DNA from: Larix kaempferi
Taxonomy: Eukaryota; Streptophyta; Pinopsida; Pinales; Pinaceae
Direction: 5' to 3'
Assembly (NCBI GenBank): GCA_027924585.1
Contig: BSBM01000232.1
Span: 24,525,501-24,589,500 of the forward strand
DNA: 64,000 nt
The position numbers and the translations under genes are program-made. Positions 47,741 through 59,759 of this stretch are shown here, piece after piece (the stretch's first letter is position 1; every line of letters starts with the position of its first letter). The notes below the pieces were generated by a model. That model made no database searches, was not told where the DNA came from, and saw only the letters and a program-made list of their open reading frames with translations.

Positions 47741-49675
47741 TTGGGCATGGAGAAGTGTCAGAACCCAGTCAGAATGGAAACTTCATGTGAACAAAGACAA
47801 AGCTCAGATGAATGGTGGGATGGTGTGGGGGCCTTTCAATCAGATGTGGAATATTGGCGAGCATGTGCATCACATGGGGTGGATCACTTGGGGAGTGGGA
47901 AGGTTACAATCCCGGTGATGGGTGCCGAAAATATCCAAGACCCGTTGAATGCACTGAACCCGTCTACATCCCAAGGAACGTTAGGTCTCCGTTCTTCTGC
48001 TGAGGGTTCAACTAGACCTACCATCAACCCGGTTATATCCCCATGCATCCGACATAATATAGCCTCTGGTCCAAGACATAGAACTGGTATCATAAACAGG
48101 AAAAACCCAAAAACAAAATCTCGTAGTAAAGGCTCTGATCTCTTGATGGAAAGGCAATTGGTTCTGGAGGGTATTGCAGCTCTATCCATCAAAGCCCTAG
48201 TGGGTAAATTTACCTACGGGGTCATGAACCCGAAGGATATTGACTAGTGGATTTCCTCAAATTGGTCAAAACTTATTGGCTATAGACCAGAAATATATAT
48301 CATGAGTAAGGGCTGGTATATATTTTATTTCAGAATGGAGGTTCACTCAGACTTAATCCTGAAGAAAACTTGGATTAAAGGTAACGGGAGTCTAATGCTA
48401 AAAATATGGCACATGGGCTTTAACCCTGTGACAGAAAGAGTTCGGTTTAGACATCTCTGGGTTCTTCTCCCAGAATTCCCAATGGCGATGTGGCATCGTG
48501 AAGGTTTTATGGCAGTAGCAAACCATTTGGGGAAATTCCTCCATATCAGTGACGGAACACTCAACGGAATGGACCGACGGGTGGGCAGAGTACTTGTTGA
48601 GATTGATATGTCTCTTGGCTTATTTGAGTCAATTGAAATTGTCTGGAGGGAGCACCGATACTCTTAGAATCTAGACTACTGGGGGGTTCCCTTTAGATGC
48701 TCTAACTGCAAATCTGTGGGGCACCTTTGGAGGGACTGTCTTGACTCAAGCTCTGGCTCTGATCTGGAATATCCTGATGAGGCTCGTGCCTAGAATTCTG
48801 ACAGCTCCAATGAATTAGATGTGGCTATGGAAAGTAGGGATCCACCCATTCCTCCAGTCTTCAATCTGTCGTGTGATATGGATAATCCTTCCTTGGTTGT
48901 TGGTAAGTTAATCAAACTGGATCCTCATTTTTCATCTACTTTAAACAAAGAAGACATTGATTTTCTTTCAGGGCTGGTTGCAAAAGGGGATCGTATTGGG
49001 GAAGGAATCATGGGGGGCACTCCCACTTTCTTTTTGGGTATCCAGCAAAACCCTGAAGGTGGTATGGCGGTTCATCCACTTATGGACAATACTATCCCGA
49101 ATGGGGTATCGATTTCTGGATCTGAAGCAATGCCACTGAACATTTCATCGAAGCCTTTACTTGGGGTTTCTTGTGTGGACGCAGTCATTGAGCTCCTGGT
49201 GATAGCTTTGGATGCTATTGAGCCTGTGGTATTACAACATGAAGTGGGAGGAAAGTCTGATATTCCTCAGGGATCACCATTAGCTTCATATGAGGGGTGT
49301 GAAATTTCTGTCCGTGGGTTGGATGGTGAGGGATCTCAGCTGCAGGGAAAAGCTCTATCATATGCAGAAATAGTGAATACTAAAACCCCTTTAGAAACTT
49401 ATATTGATAATATTCCAATATCTTCGGATCCAGTTGTTCCTCCCATACTTTCACGGGGTCCGGGCCCTGGTCTGAACCCTACTATTAAGGGGGTCAGACA
49501 GGGTGGAATTGGTCAATTTTCTCCTATAAAAACCAAAAGTGCGAGAAACGGAAAGTTGACAATGGATGACTCACCCTCCATTGATAACCTACAGGTCTCT
49601 TCGTCCTCTATTGGAACAGTGGAAAACAAATGGACTCTTAGAGAAGTGAAAGCCCTGGGAAGGGTGAAAAGATGA
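47741..49675 (+). pseudogene. LINE-B ORF1 (DUF4283, CCHC knuckle), three amber stops
   Basis: 644 codons in one frame, from an ATG at 47741 to a TGA at 49673-49675, interrupted by TAG at 48245, 48665 and 48791. 'LSIKALVGKFTYGVMNPKDI' with 'GFNPVTERVRFRHLWVLLPE' and 'GRVLVEIDMSLGLFESIEIV' form the DUF4283 region. The knuckle CSNCKSVGHLWRDC is at 48698-48739. A long, low-homology Ser/Pro/Gly-rich tail (48821-49675) ends with a basic stretch. The stop overlaps the ORF2 start as ATGA, suggesting ORF2 translation by reinitiation. It would bind element RNA in a particle. Confidence 0.9.
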
Positions 49676-52600
49676 TCTTTTTCTCACTTAACATTAGAGG
49701 GATTGGGGGCCCTCAGAAAAGATTAGCCCTTAAAGCACTTGTAGATTCTATAAATACAGATATGATTTTTTTGCAGGAGACTATGGTTTCTGCGGTGAAG
49801 GCTCGGGAATATTTCTATAGCATTAGGAAGGATTGGGCAATTGTTTCTTCGGATGCTGTCGGGAAATTTGGTGGATTATTGTCGGCATGGAATCCAAAAC
49901 ACTTTCAACTATCCGCCTACTCTTCTCGGCTGGGGATCCTTCTGGAAGGTTGTATTAGAGGCTCCTTTGATATTATAAATTTTATAAACATTTATGGCCC
50001 ATATAATGAATGGAAACAGTACTCGGAGAATGCAAAAAATAATGGGCTATTGAATTGTGGAAACTTATTGATGGGGGGTGATTTTAACTTGACACTATCT
50101 TCGATTGAAGTCTGGGGTATTGTGGCTAATATGGACCCACTAAATGCATTTTTTCAAGATCTTTTTGATGAACTGGGCTTGATCGATATCCAGCTGGTTC
50201 CTCTGGGGCCTACGTGGTGCAATGGTCATTTGGGAGAACACAGCATATCAAAAAGACTGGACAGGTTCCTATTATCATATAATCTATCCCAATTTTGGCA
50301 TAACTATAGATCTTGGTCAGTGCTATCCTTCCTCTCGGATCATCGACCAATAATGATGGAGGTGGATATGGGGGTTGCTAAAATTCCATACCCATTCAAA
50401 TTCAATCATTCTCTCCTATAGATTGAGGATTTCTGTAGCCTTGTCCGATCCGAGTGGGTTAAAAATGATTATTTGGATGCTCCTTCTGCGGCTAAACGTT
50501 TATTATTGAAATTGCAGCAATTAAAAATGGTGGTAAAAAAGTGGTGCAGCGTCAGGAAGAAATATGACCATGAGCAGGTAGCTATCATTGATTCACAATT
50601 AAACACTCTAAATGAATCTCAGTGCGGTGGTCCCTTATCAGATGGGGCTCGAAAATTGCTCTTGGAATTGGAGGAGAAAAGATTAGTGCTACAAAATCTT
50701 GATGAGGCTTCATGGAGACTGAAAAGCAGGGCGGTTTGTGTCAAATTGGGTGACAAAAACACCAAATTCTTTCAACGATTTGCAAACAGTCGTCGCATCT
50801 ACAACACAATCTGGGAATTGAAGGATTGTAATGGTGATCCGATATCGGATCTTGTGGGCTTGCAGCGGGAAGTTATTGCTCATTTCCAAGAATACTAGAG
50901 GGATCCTGGCAAATCTACCATTATTGAACAGATTGATATTATAAAAGAATACCCTCGTATTTTCACTGATAAAGAAGGGATGGATATTATGCTTCCTGTC
51001 ACTCTTCTGGAGATTCATTCAGTACTTAAAGAGTTTGCAAAAGACAAGAGTCCGGGCCCAGATGGCTGGACCGCGGAACTCTTCCTGGAATTTTTTTACA
51101 TTATGGGTCATGACACACTCAATATGGTTGAAGAATCCAGAACTTTGGGGATGATTGATGGAGCTATCAATGCAACTTTTTTGACACTTATACCTAAGAG
51201 CTCAATACCTTCTTCATATATGGACTTCCGCCCTATATCATTATGCAACGTGGTTTACAAAATAATATCAAAGATCATAGCTAATCGACTGAAACCTATT
51301 CTATCTAGGGGACTTTCATCGGAGCAGTAGGGTTTTTTGGACAATAGACAGATCCTGGATGCGGTCGGCGTTGCTCAGGAGGCAATGCACAGTATAAAAT
51401 CTAAGAAACTTCAGGATCTTATTATGCAGCTGGATCTGAAGAGGGCATATGATAATGTAAATTGGACATACCTCCGTTTAGCGCTGGTTCAATTAGGAAT
51501 TCCATGGGATGCCATCCATTGGATATTGGCATGTATCACATCTGTCAATTATTCTGCACTGATTAATGGTTGTCCAACTGAATTTATCAAATGCTCCCGT
51601 GGCCTACGTCAAGGATGCCCCCTCTCTCCCCTTTTATTTTTGATAATGATCGAGGGACTTAGTAAGATGATTCATAAGGCAAAATACAATTGGTTTTTTT
51701 CAGGCATACAGGTGTCCCCCCATCACACTATAACTCATTCTTTCTTTGTTGATGATGTTATGATATTTGGTATTGCGGATGCTGCTGAATGGCGTCAGAT
51801 ATGGCTGCTGTTACACAAATTCTGCTTGGCCTCAGGTATGTTGATCAACGAAAAGAAATCAAAACTTCTGGAACACAACTTGGAGGCATCAATATTAAGT
51901 GATATTACCAATTGCATTCCACTTCCTGTTGCAAAATTAATTGATGGAACATACTACCTGGGCTATTTCTTAAAGCCGAATGATTACAAAATTCATGATT
52001 GGCATTGGATGGTCAAAAAATTTGAAAATCGCATTAGGAACTGGCAGGGTCGATGGCTTTCCAGTGGTGGTCGTTTGATTCTAGCTAAGTCCGTTCTTCA
52101 GAATATAGGTGTGTATTGGTTATCACTTTGCAAAATCCCCAAATCTATCCTGCAGAAGATTAGACAATTGGTCCACCAGTTCATTTGGTCTGGAACTGGT
52201 CGTAAGAGGATACATTTGGTGGACTGGAAATCTTTGGCACGTCCATACTCTTAGGGAGGATGGAGCCTAAAAAACATTTTTAAATTTTCTACAGCTCTAT
52301 GAGCAAAATGCTTATGGCGTGCTATGGTAATGGATTGCCTCTGGGGTTCTATTCTTAAAGACAAATATTTTGGAAAGCTCTCCACAATTAACTAGATTCG
52401 ACGGGGAAACAAATCAAAGAAGAGGGTTTCAAATATGTGGTCAGGGTTTCTTGATGCATTTCCTATTATAGCTGATTGGCTCGCTTGGAAGCCTGGAGAT
52501 GGCTGAAACATAATCATTGGGGTCGACCCCATAATAGCTGGCCCCCAAAAATTTAAATTCTCACGCGTTTTGCTGCATCATGTTAACAACCGTGGATATT

Positions 52601-53355
52601 ACAACTTATATCACATATTGTTAATGGACAGTGCCTCCTCTTCTTTTAACAAATGGATCGGCTCAGATCAGCTGGGACTCTCCGGTGATTTGGCATTAGA
52701 GTGGGAAGCATACATTTGCGATCTTTACCTATCGAATACCAGGCTAAATCAGGAAACGGATAAGCTCTTATGGTCGTGGAATTCTGAGAATGGATCTGTT
52801 TCTGCAAAATTGGTATATTTGGTACTCTGCACTCACACGTCTGATGTTGCTCACTGGTGGAATATATAGGTTTGGAGATGGGACATTCCTCCCCGGTTCA
52901 GAATTTTTATATGGTTATTAATGGAGGAGAAAATTATGATATGGAGTAATCTCTAGAAACGTGGTATATAGGGCCCGGGGGTATGCCCTCTGTGTTACAA
53001 AGCTCCAGAATCTCTTCTACATCTTTTTGTTTTATGTCCATTCACCCTTCAGGTATGCAATTTTCTGGATTATCCATTTCAAAAAATCAATTTTGAAAAT
53101 GACTTGACCATTCATAATTGGTTCCATAGTATATATACTCAAAACAAGCACTTAATCCTGAAAGCATGCATATTAGCTTGGATCATATGGAAATCGAGGA
53201 ACCTGTGTATTTTTGAAAATATATTTCTGGTGGTTAGTAAGGTGGCATGTGAGGTTCAGAAACTTTTCATAGAATATGGATGCACTCCGATTGTTACCCC
53301 GGTGAATAAGGATCGTTTACATAGACCATCAAATCTCCTTGGACGGGGCAAATAG
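49672..53355 (+). pseudogene. LINE-B ORF2: endonuclease, reverse transcriptase, zf-RVT
   Basis: Endonuclease (residues 1-240) is open and complete by motif: 'LNIRGIGG', 'MIFLQETM', 'FINIYGPYNEW', 'LLMGGDFNLTLS', 'SDHRPIMME'. RT follows with 'KDKSPGPDGWTAELFLEFFY', 'FRPISLCNVVYKIISKIIAN', 'MQLDLKRAYDNVNW' (motif A), 'GLRQGCPLSPLLFLIMIEGL', and an intact catalytic box FVDD at 51745-51756. The zf-RVT block 'GVCPLCYKAPESLLHLFVLC' is at about 52978-53040. Ten in-frame stops interrupt it: TAG at 50419, 50896, 51328, 52252, 52393, 52867, 52954 and 52969, and TGA at 52300 and 52504. No frameshift is seen before 53335. Confidence 0.93.
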
Positions 53356-53809
53356 GGCCAGTTTTGATGGGGCCACTATGCACTCGACTGGTCTTTGTGG
53401 GGCTGGAGTATCAATTGAGCTCTATAATGGGGATGTGATCAACCTATGGATTCATGGTGGTGATGGGACAAACACGAAGGGAGAAATTGTTGCTTTATGG
53501 CTTGCTTTACATTTTTCTGTTTTGGCCAAAATACATCTTGATCAAATTGCTGGAGATTCATTGCTCATTGTTGATTGGGCAAACTCTAATGTGCCCATCA
53601 ATGCACTAGGCCTTTCTTCATGGCTGGATCAAACATGGTTACTTCTACATAACTTCTCGTCGACTTCTATTGTCCATATTTACAGGGAGCATAACACGAT
53701 GGCTGATCATTTGTCTCATCTTGGACTGGATACATTGGCTGGTAGGATCTACTATGAAATCTTTGAGGGTTCCCACAATCCCTCGAAGGGATTTTGGAAG
53801 CTTTTTTGA
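53339..53809 (+). pseudogene. LINE-B RNase H domain
   Basis: Shifted one frame relative to ORF2. 'RASFDGATMHSTGLCGAGVS' gives the first Asp, 'TNTKGEIVALWLALHF' the Glu, 'QIAGDSLLIVDWANS' the second Asp, and 'IYREHNTMADHLSHLGLD' the His/Asp end of the RNase HI fold. The ORF ends at a TGA, leaving a 3' untranslated region of about 270 bp with no extra ORF. Confidence 0.88.
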
Positions 53810-54078
53810 TGATATTTTTGAGTATTTTAGTTAGTCTCTTACCGACTGTATTTTTATTTTTCTTATATACTTTCTACTATGGATCTCTTTGGACCGCTGG
53901 TTTTGTTCATATACTTTCTTGGAGATGGTCATATCCTGGTTTACTTTTGATTATGCCACTATAGTTGGAATCTTGGTATAGATTAGGTTATGGGTAATTT
54001 TACTAATGTATGTATTGTTGGACATATGCACTTTCTGTACTTCTTATACTTTTAATAAAGTATAGTCTTTTTCTTGTG

Positions 54079-54087
54079 AAAAAAAAA
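54079..54087 (+). other. LINE-B poly-A tail
   Basis: Nine A residues directly before the right target-site duplication. AATAAAG lies about 25 bp upstream (54054-54060) as the likely polyadenylation signal. Confidence 0.85.
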
Positions 54088-54101
54088 GTGGAGGTGTCAT
54101 A

Positions 54102-54690
54102 CATCGATTCATGCTTGCACATGAATACATAAAGTACATAGTTCTATAAGGTTGTAAAACAACTTAATCACATAATCACACAAGGTGTGTCTTTTTCCCA
54201 ATTAATCCAAAATTATTTTGTGGTCATTTTTTCAAGTTAGGATTTTTTTATTTTTTATTTTTTATTTTTATTTTTAAGTTTAATTCTATGTTGAGTTTGA
54301 TTTATATTTGCCAAGTTTGAATTTAAGTATTTATGCTCATTAATTTTATGTTTTTTATTGTAATATTTATTTGCTTTGAATATGTGTGAATCATATTTGA
54401 CACTTGTGACTTGATAGTGATAATGTCTTTAACGATTTTATTTTTTTCAATAATGTTTTGCTGCAATATTAGATCGTTGACAGTCCGATGCAAGCATTGA
54501 TTGGTATGGTTTGAAGACAATGCATGCCTGCAATTATGATGTTATTATGTTAATCTTGTATTGAGTTCTAATTTTGGTTTCTTTGGTATGGACTTGTTAG
54601 TGATGTTATGCATGTGATTGGTTAATATATACAAAGTAACATGGTTAAGTAAATCTTAATTGTTAAGTATATAATCGTTGGCATGGGAGA
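54102..54690. other. AT-rich flank, no gene
   Basis: Includes a TTTTTATTTTTTATTTTT run at 54245-54280. A minus-strand open frame (54323-54520) has no recognisable motif. Confidence 0.5.
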
Positions 54691-55030
54691 TAGGTATTGG
54701 TTGAATCCTGTTGAAGGATCCTAGTCGACGAGTCGATTAGGTCTTCCTGATTGACCATTGACTAGTTGGCTCAGTCTAGTCGAGTCGACCAGGATGACTT
54801 CTAGACAATTAGGCTATTACAATTGTCAAACTAATTGTATGACCTATATAAATAGGCCGGTGAGCCGAATGTTATGATGATGATTATCCCCTTTTGTACA
54901 ATATGGCGTGATGATATAGTAAAATACTTGTTGTTGTTGTCCCCATTACTTTCTTACTTTCTTTCTCTCTTTATGTATGTGTGATCTTGTATTTGATATA
55001 TATGTTATGTCGTGCTACTGGTAACCTCAT
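54691..55030 (+). repeat. Putative Gypsy-C 5' LTR / promoter region
   Basis: Contains a TATA box (54845-54854, TATATAAATA) followed by CT-rich 'TTACTTTCTTACTTTCTTTC' and a TG-rich end, an LTR-like layout. Upstream is a cluster of GTCGA words (54725-54800). No second copy was found, so this is inferred from position and promoter-like features only. Confidence 0.4.
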
Positions 55031-56520
55031 GTAATCCCATAGCTTACAACATTGGTTCCATTGCAAGTAGTACTAATCGACGACATGAAATGATCATGCG
55101 TACATAAATGGTGAGTGAGGAAGAAATAAGAGAGTGGTGAAATCATAAAATTATGAACTTTATTCAAAACTATGCCAGAAGGAACTAGTTGACAATCGTG
55201 CAGGCCAGAGAAAATTTCTTCACTGAATCTCATGAACGATTTATATAAACCATTCTACATGGAATAAAGAAATTCTTGGATAGCGTTCATGAGGAAGCTA
55301 GACACCTAAAATGAAAGATTTCTATTGCACTAGCTCTGTAGTGGCGGGTGGTCGCACTTACATTAGTGGATTGAAAATATAGGAAACGACTTTTGCGAAG
55401 AACAAGCTATTGAAGAAAGAATTTTCCTCGACGAAGTCAGAAGCAGATTCTATTACAACTTCCACAACAACTTTTTCTATACAATTATGACTTTGTTTTA
55501 TAAGTTTTTAATTGAAAAATGAGTCGATCATATAGTTTAATATTGACCTCCCTTAGGCCACGGTGCTAGTTCCAACTGGGATTAGAAACAAAAAGACTGG
55601 GAGTGCTCCGTTCACGAGTGAGAGTGGGAATACTTTCTTAGTAAATGACCATTGTTGAACCCACACCCATTGCATAAGTAGTCAGGTCGGAAATGGGGGG
55701 GTCACAGTCCACGTGCAATGAATAAATAGATGATGGAAGTCGATAGAATTTGCATGAATGAAGCCTATCAAGAACTCAAGCTCAACTCAATAAAACTTGA
55801 TGGCCAATCTCAAGTAGATAGTTGATATTCAGAAAATTGAAAGGGAAAAATGATAGAAAAGATGGGAAGAGTTGAGGAACCATTCAAGTCCACTTCGTAA
55901 TAAGAGGTATATTAATAAGGTGGTTGAAAATATTGAGTAACCAGGAGTCCCATCTAAGTCGAGGGAAAGTCGACCAGATGAGAGAGAGGGTGAGGCACTG
56001 ATTAGAGGACCTTTGCCGATGGAGGAAAATCCAAAAGCATTGCATATTGTTCTTCTTAAAGTTACAACTTCTGTCGATATGATCCCGATCCTTCTGAATC
56101 ATGGATCAAGTGTAAGACAGATTGTCGAGTGCAACTTGGGAATTGGACCTGTCCAAAGTACAATATGGAGTCGACTAGATGACTATGGATGAATTGTGGA
56201 TCTACTAATGATCCAGAGACCACCTCATGGTAACTGGATAAATTTTAGACCAGAGTTTGGAAGACACAATTTTCACTTATTCTATTTAGAACACGTGGAG
56301 GTACCCCTCCTACCAACAACATTATCGATTGAAGTGATATCCTGTCAGAGTTACGACCTATCGATGAAGACTCCATAGAAGAAGTTCGACTATCCTAGTA
56401 TAAAACTCATTGACAAGAAGTAAGTACAAAAACTCATTGCAAAGAAGTAAGTTCGTACATAGTCGATAATTCGTCTCTAGTAAGTAACCTAAATAGAACT
56501 CAAAGTAGAAATTGAAATTA
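55031..56520. other. Gypsy-C leader region, no clear gene
   Basis: About 1.5 kb between the putative LTR and gag. Short plus-strand protein-like fragments occur (for example near 56060-56110 and 56196-56378) but none matches a family I can name. Confidence 0.4.
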
Positions 56521-56527
56521 TGTTAAT

Positions 56528-57740
56528 ATGGATTACCATCATTCATTCCACATTCATATTTATGAAGGGGACGAGGAACCTAGAAAACATTGGTTTGTTT
56601 GTGAAACCATCCGGGAAGCTAATCTTATTGGTGATGAGAATAGACAGATAGCTCAGTTTGCAGGTGGCCTCCAGAAAAGAGGGCTCACATGGTATATGAA
56701 TTTTATTGAAGATCGACCAAAAACAAAGTAAGAAATCAAAGAGAATTTTCTAGAATTCTTCCAGACTGAAGACAACCAACATCTGACCGCTCAGAAGTTA
56801 AAGGAAATTATGCAATGACCAGGTGAAATAGTTCATGAATATGACAGAAGATTTAAAGACTTTTTCAAATTCCAACCAAAATGGATCAATCTATTTTGAT
56901 CTAGTGGTTTGTTGTGGGCTTGCACCCTAAGATTCAAGTGCCCTTGAGATTACAAAAATGTAGAACATATGAGGATGTTTTAAAGAAAGCCAAAAGGTCA
57001 AGTCAAATGTAGATTTCTCAGTTATCCGTGCTTACCAAATACTACAAGAAAAAACTAGAAACAATGCAAATATCACTTCAACAACTTGCTTTGTGGCACA
57101 ATGATTTGTGGTGTACAACATGCTCATCCGAGGGTCACACTAAAGACAATTGTCGATATGATGACTAATGTAAATTTCATGATGACAGAAAAATGTACCA
57201 TGAAGAAAGAATACCATTCCTAGAGGAAAGAAGACTATTATAAGAGGAACATAGACTATTCCCAAAATAAAGATGACCATACAATTTTCGAACCGCTCAA
57301 ACAAGTTATTACTGTGATATATGTGAAAGGTTTGAGTCACATTCGATGACAGATTTCCCATATAATGTTGACAGATTTAAACCAAAATGGCGTGGCATTT
57401 TTTGAACAAATCAACACAACACTACAGAATGCGTGAAGACCTTGAAGAGTAAGGCGAATTACCAGACGGTCTATCGAGCAAAAATTGTCGACCACAGCAA
57501 TCAAAAGGGTCGAGACTTCCATAGTAACGACTAGTGAAACAAAGGATATAACTGATGAGGTGTTTACAATGTTCATGGAGTATATAATCATACCAAGGTA
57601 ATCACCCTAATAGTTGAATGAAGCCTTGCTATTTCATTTGTTACAACAAAGAACACTTGTTTCCTGACTGTGGAAGGAAAGGATGAATCTCAAGTTCTGT
57701 ATGAAATGTGGGGTGCGGGAGCATACATTAGAAGAATGCC
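56528..57740 (+). pseudogene. gag: Gypsy-C gag with an array of up to five zinc knuckles
   Basis: Capsid part: 'PRKHWFVCETIREANLIGDE', 'GLQKRGLTWYMNFIE', 'EIKENFLEFFQTEDNQHL' and 'IVHEYDRRFKDFF' (56570-56870). Knuckle 1 is intact at 57112-57153 (CTTCSSEGHTKDNC). Knuckle 2 near 57313 (CDICERFESH) lacks its last Cys. Knuckle 3 at 57391-57432 has lost both first Cys (RGIF, stop, then TNQHNTTEC). Knuckle 4 at 57630-57671 (YFICYNKEHLFPDC) has lost one Cys. Knuckle 5 is intact at 57698-57739 (CMKCGVREHTLEEC). Spacing C-x2-C-x4-H-x4-C can be seen or inferred for four of the five; knuckle 2 has an extra residue. Knuckles 4 and 5 sit in other frames than 1-3. Confidence 0.78.
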
Positions 57741-58069
57741 CCATTATGCTTGAAAATATTATAAATAAAAAGAATGTTGATATCTCGTCTGGTGTTCCTA
57801 AGATTGAAGCATTAAATTCTAAAAATTTGCACATCATTACGAGGCAAGGCACAAAGATTGGAGGTGATAAACACCACATCACAAAACTTCAAAGTAACTG
57901 AGAATAAATATCTAAATCCACGGAAGCATAGAGACATTTTCATTAATTCTACAATTTTTTTGAATAGTTTGCATCTGAAGAAGATACTCTAGAATCACGA
58001 AACAAAACACTCAATGAATTACTACAGCTTCTCGCAAAAGAGGATGTTGTTGCATGACTAATTGACTTA

Positions 58070-58440
58070 ATGTATATGATAAGAAACAATCCATCAAATG
58101 AAAAAGTTTCTAAATTTTTTTGTAGGTTAAACCAAAAAGATAAAGTTGGCATTGATCCATTGGTCGACCTCCTAGTCGAAGGATATTGCATCTTGCAAGT
58201 CATCCTTGAATTCGGTTCCCAAGTTAACATAATGACTCGGTCTACCTGGGAAAGCTTGGGACGACCACAACTATCCGAGTTGGGCATCTATCTTAAGCTC
58301 ACCAACCAAGGCTGGATTGAACCCATCGGAGTATAGAACATGTTAATACTATAGTTATGGGTAATGACACTCAAGTCAGCTTTGAAGTCATCGACCAAAA
58401 AGAAGGATGCAAATCCTTCCCTGCATTAGTCGGCTGACCA
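58070..58440 (+). pseudogene. Gypsy-C protease region
   Basis: 'ILQVILEFGSQVNIMTRSTW' at about 58190-58250 matches the retropepsin active-site region of plant Gypsy elements ('..DGGSxVNIM..'), with Glu-Phe replacing Asp-Gly, so it would be inactive. A downstream 'FEVIDQKEGCKSFPALVG' (about 58380-58435) continues the region. Confidence 0.6.
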
Positions 58441-58959
58441 TGGGGTAGAAAAATGAAAGTTTCTATTTCACTAGAGAAATATAGAATAAAATTGAAAGGT
58501 GAAGGTAAAAATGTCATTTTACCCATTCATCCATCCCAAGGAAAACCTTTGGCTGAGCCCGATGACAACAATGCAGACATAAGGAGACTGTACCAAGTCA
58601 TGCAAAATGATGCAGATTCAACTGAAGCAAATGAATATGGGGAGATCCATTTGGGCTCACCTATGTTAGTTGGACAAAATTATGACTCAGATATGACTGG
58701 AAAATTGAAAATTATGAAGCACATGCAAGAGAATGCTGGATAATCAAAGTCATTCCTCAACACTTAGTACGTGAGTTCTTTGCAATTACAGTAATTCCAA
58801 AAATATTTGAGAAGAAAATAATGGAATACCCTTCTTTAGTTCTAACAAAAGCTGATCTGACTAATCTTCCATCACTTAGGAACAAAGAACATGAATCCCC
58901 ATCGACTCATGTTGAAGAAGTCTCGAAGAATGTTGGAGAACAAGGTTGACTCCAGAGCT

Positions 58960-59410
58960 TAGTTGAAACTTTTATCATCCAGGTGGCTAGATGGTGGGAC
59001 ACCCATCGGTCACATCTGCAGAATTGGACGATCGGTTCAACTTATTTTGTTGAACGATTTGGAGGAAGGAAGCTAACAACACAAGAAAATTTCAGAAGTT
59101 TGTTCAAGGACAAGACCTAGTCGAGCACATTAACATGTGTGAAAAGGAATGGAAAAGGCTTGGTTAACAGAAAGAGCGAGCATGGCCACATATATTTACC
59201 AACACATTGGTTGACTTACCTATTGAATGGTACAAAATGGAAGAAGCTAGGGGAGAAACATTTAACTGGAAATCCCTTAAAGAAAATTTTATTAAGGATT
59301 TATCATTCTCTCTCACGGAAGAATGCCTTAAGAAAGCAGTCCAAGAAATTCACCAATTCATCAAACTGACAGAACTTCTAGTCGATGTAGCCAACACTAG
59401 TGATTGACCA
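58960..59410 (+). pseudogene. Second gag-like segment between protease and RT of Gypsy-C
   Basis: 'QVARWWDTHRSHLQNW' at about 58980-59026, then 'YFVERFGGRKLTTQENF' near 59045, and in another frame 'PIEWYKMEEARGETFNWKSL' with 'FIKDLSFSLTEECLKKAVQE' (59219-59350). The pattern (WW, aromatic-rich, 'ENF..LF', 'FTNTL') resembles a capsid domain rather than pol, and it sits where pol is expected. It could be an unusual domain of this family or a fragment of another gag. Confidence 0.4.
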
Positions 59411-59759
59411 AGATAAGATTGTAATAAATTCACAATTTCCCAAAAGAAGCTGAATCATCTCTCGAATCGACTAGAGCTGGAGATTGATAAAACTTTAGGA
59501 AAAACAATTTGGTGGAAGAAAGGTCATCCCCGGACAACCCATCTTGTAAAATTAGTTCTGGAAATATCCACTAAAGATAAAGAAGAGGATCGTGAACTTG
59601 GAGACCCCTCCCATCCTTTACTGAATTCAAGGAAGGAGACCAAGCAATTGAAAAATCAAAAGCACCTGAATGGATGGACATCGAAATAAAAACAAAATAA
59701 GACGACATCTTTGTCGACGGAAAACCCAAAATGGTGACTACTGGTCGGAACTAAAATAG

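Larger units (their letters stand above)
47145..54101 (+). mobile_element. LINE-B: full-length L1-type retrotransposon, frame largely preserved
   Basis: About 6.9 kb (47159-54087) between a perfect 14-bp target-site duplication, GTGGAGGTGTCATA, at 47145-47158 and 54088-54101, with an A9 tail. A 5' untranslated region of about 580 bp precedes ORF1 (DUF4283, CCHC knuckle) and ORF2 (endonuclease, RT, zf-RVT, RNase H). ORF1 is in one frame throughout, and ORF2 is in one frame for 3.6 kb until a shift near 53335. Internal stops are almost all TAG. It belongs to a different family from LINE-A, judging by dissimilar ORF1 and 3' ends. Confidence 0.94.

Noticed and set aside
47741-52971. Possible amber reassignment or programmed readthrough in LINE-B
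   Set aside because: Eleven scattered TAGs plus two TGAs in a plant nuclear element are better explained by C-to-T decay; the element also has a frameshift before RNase H.
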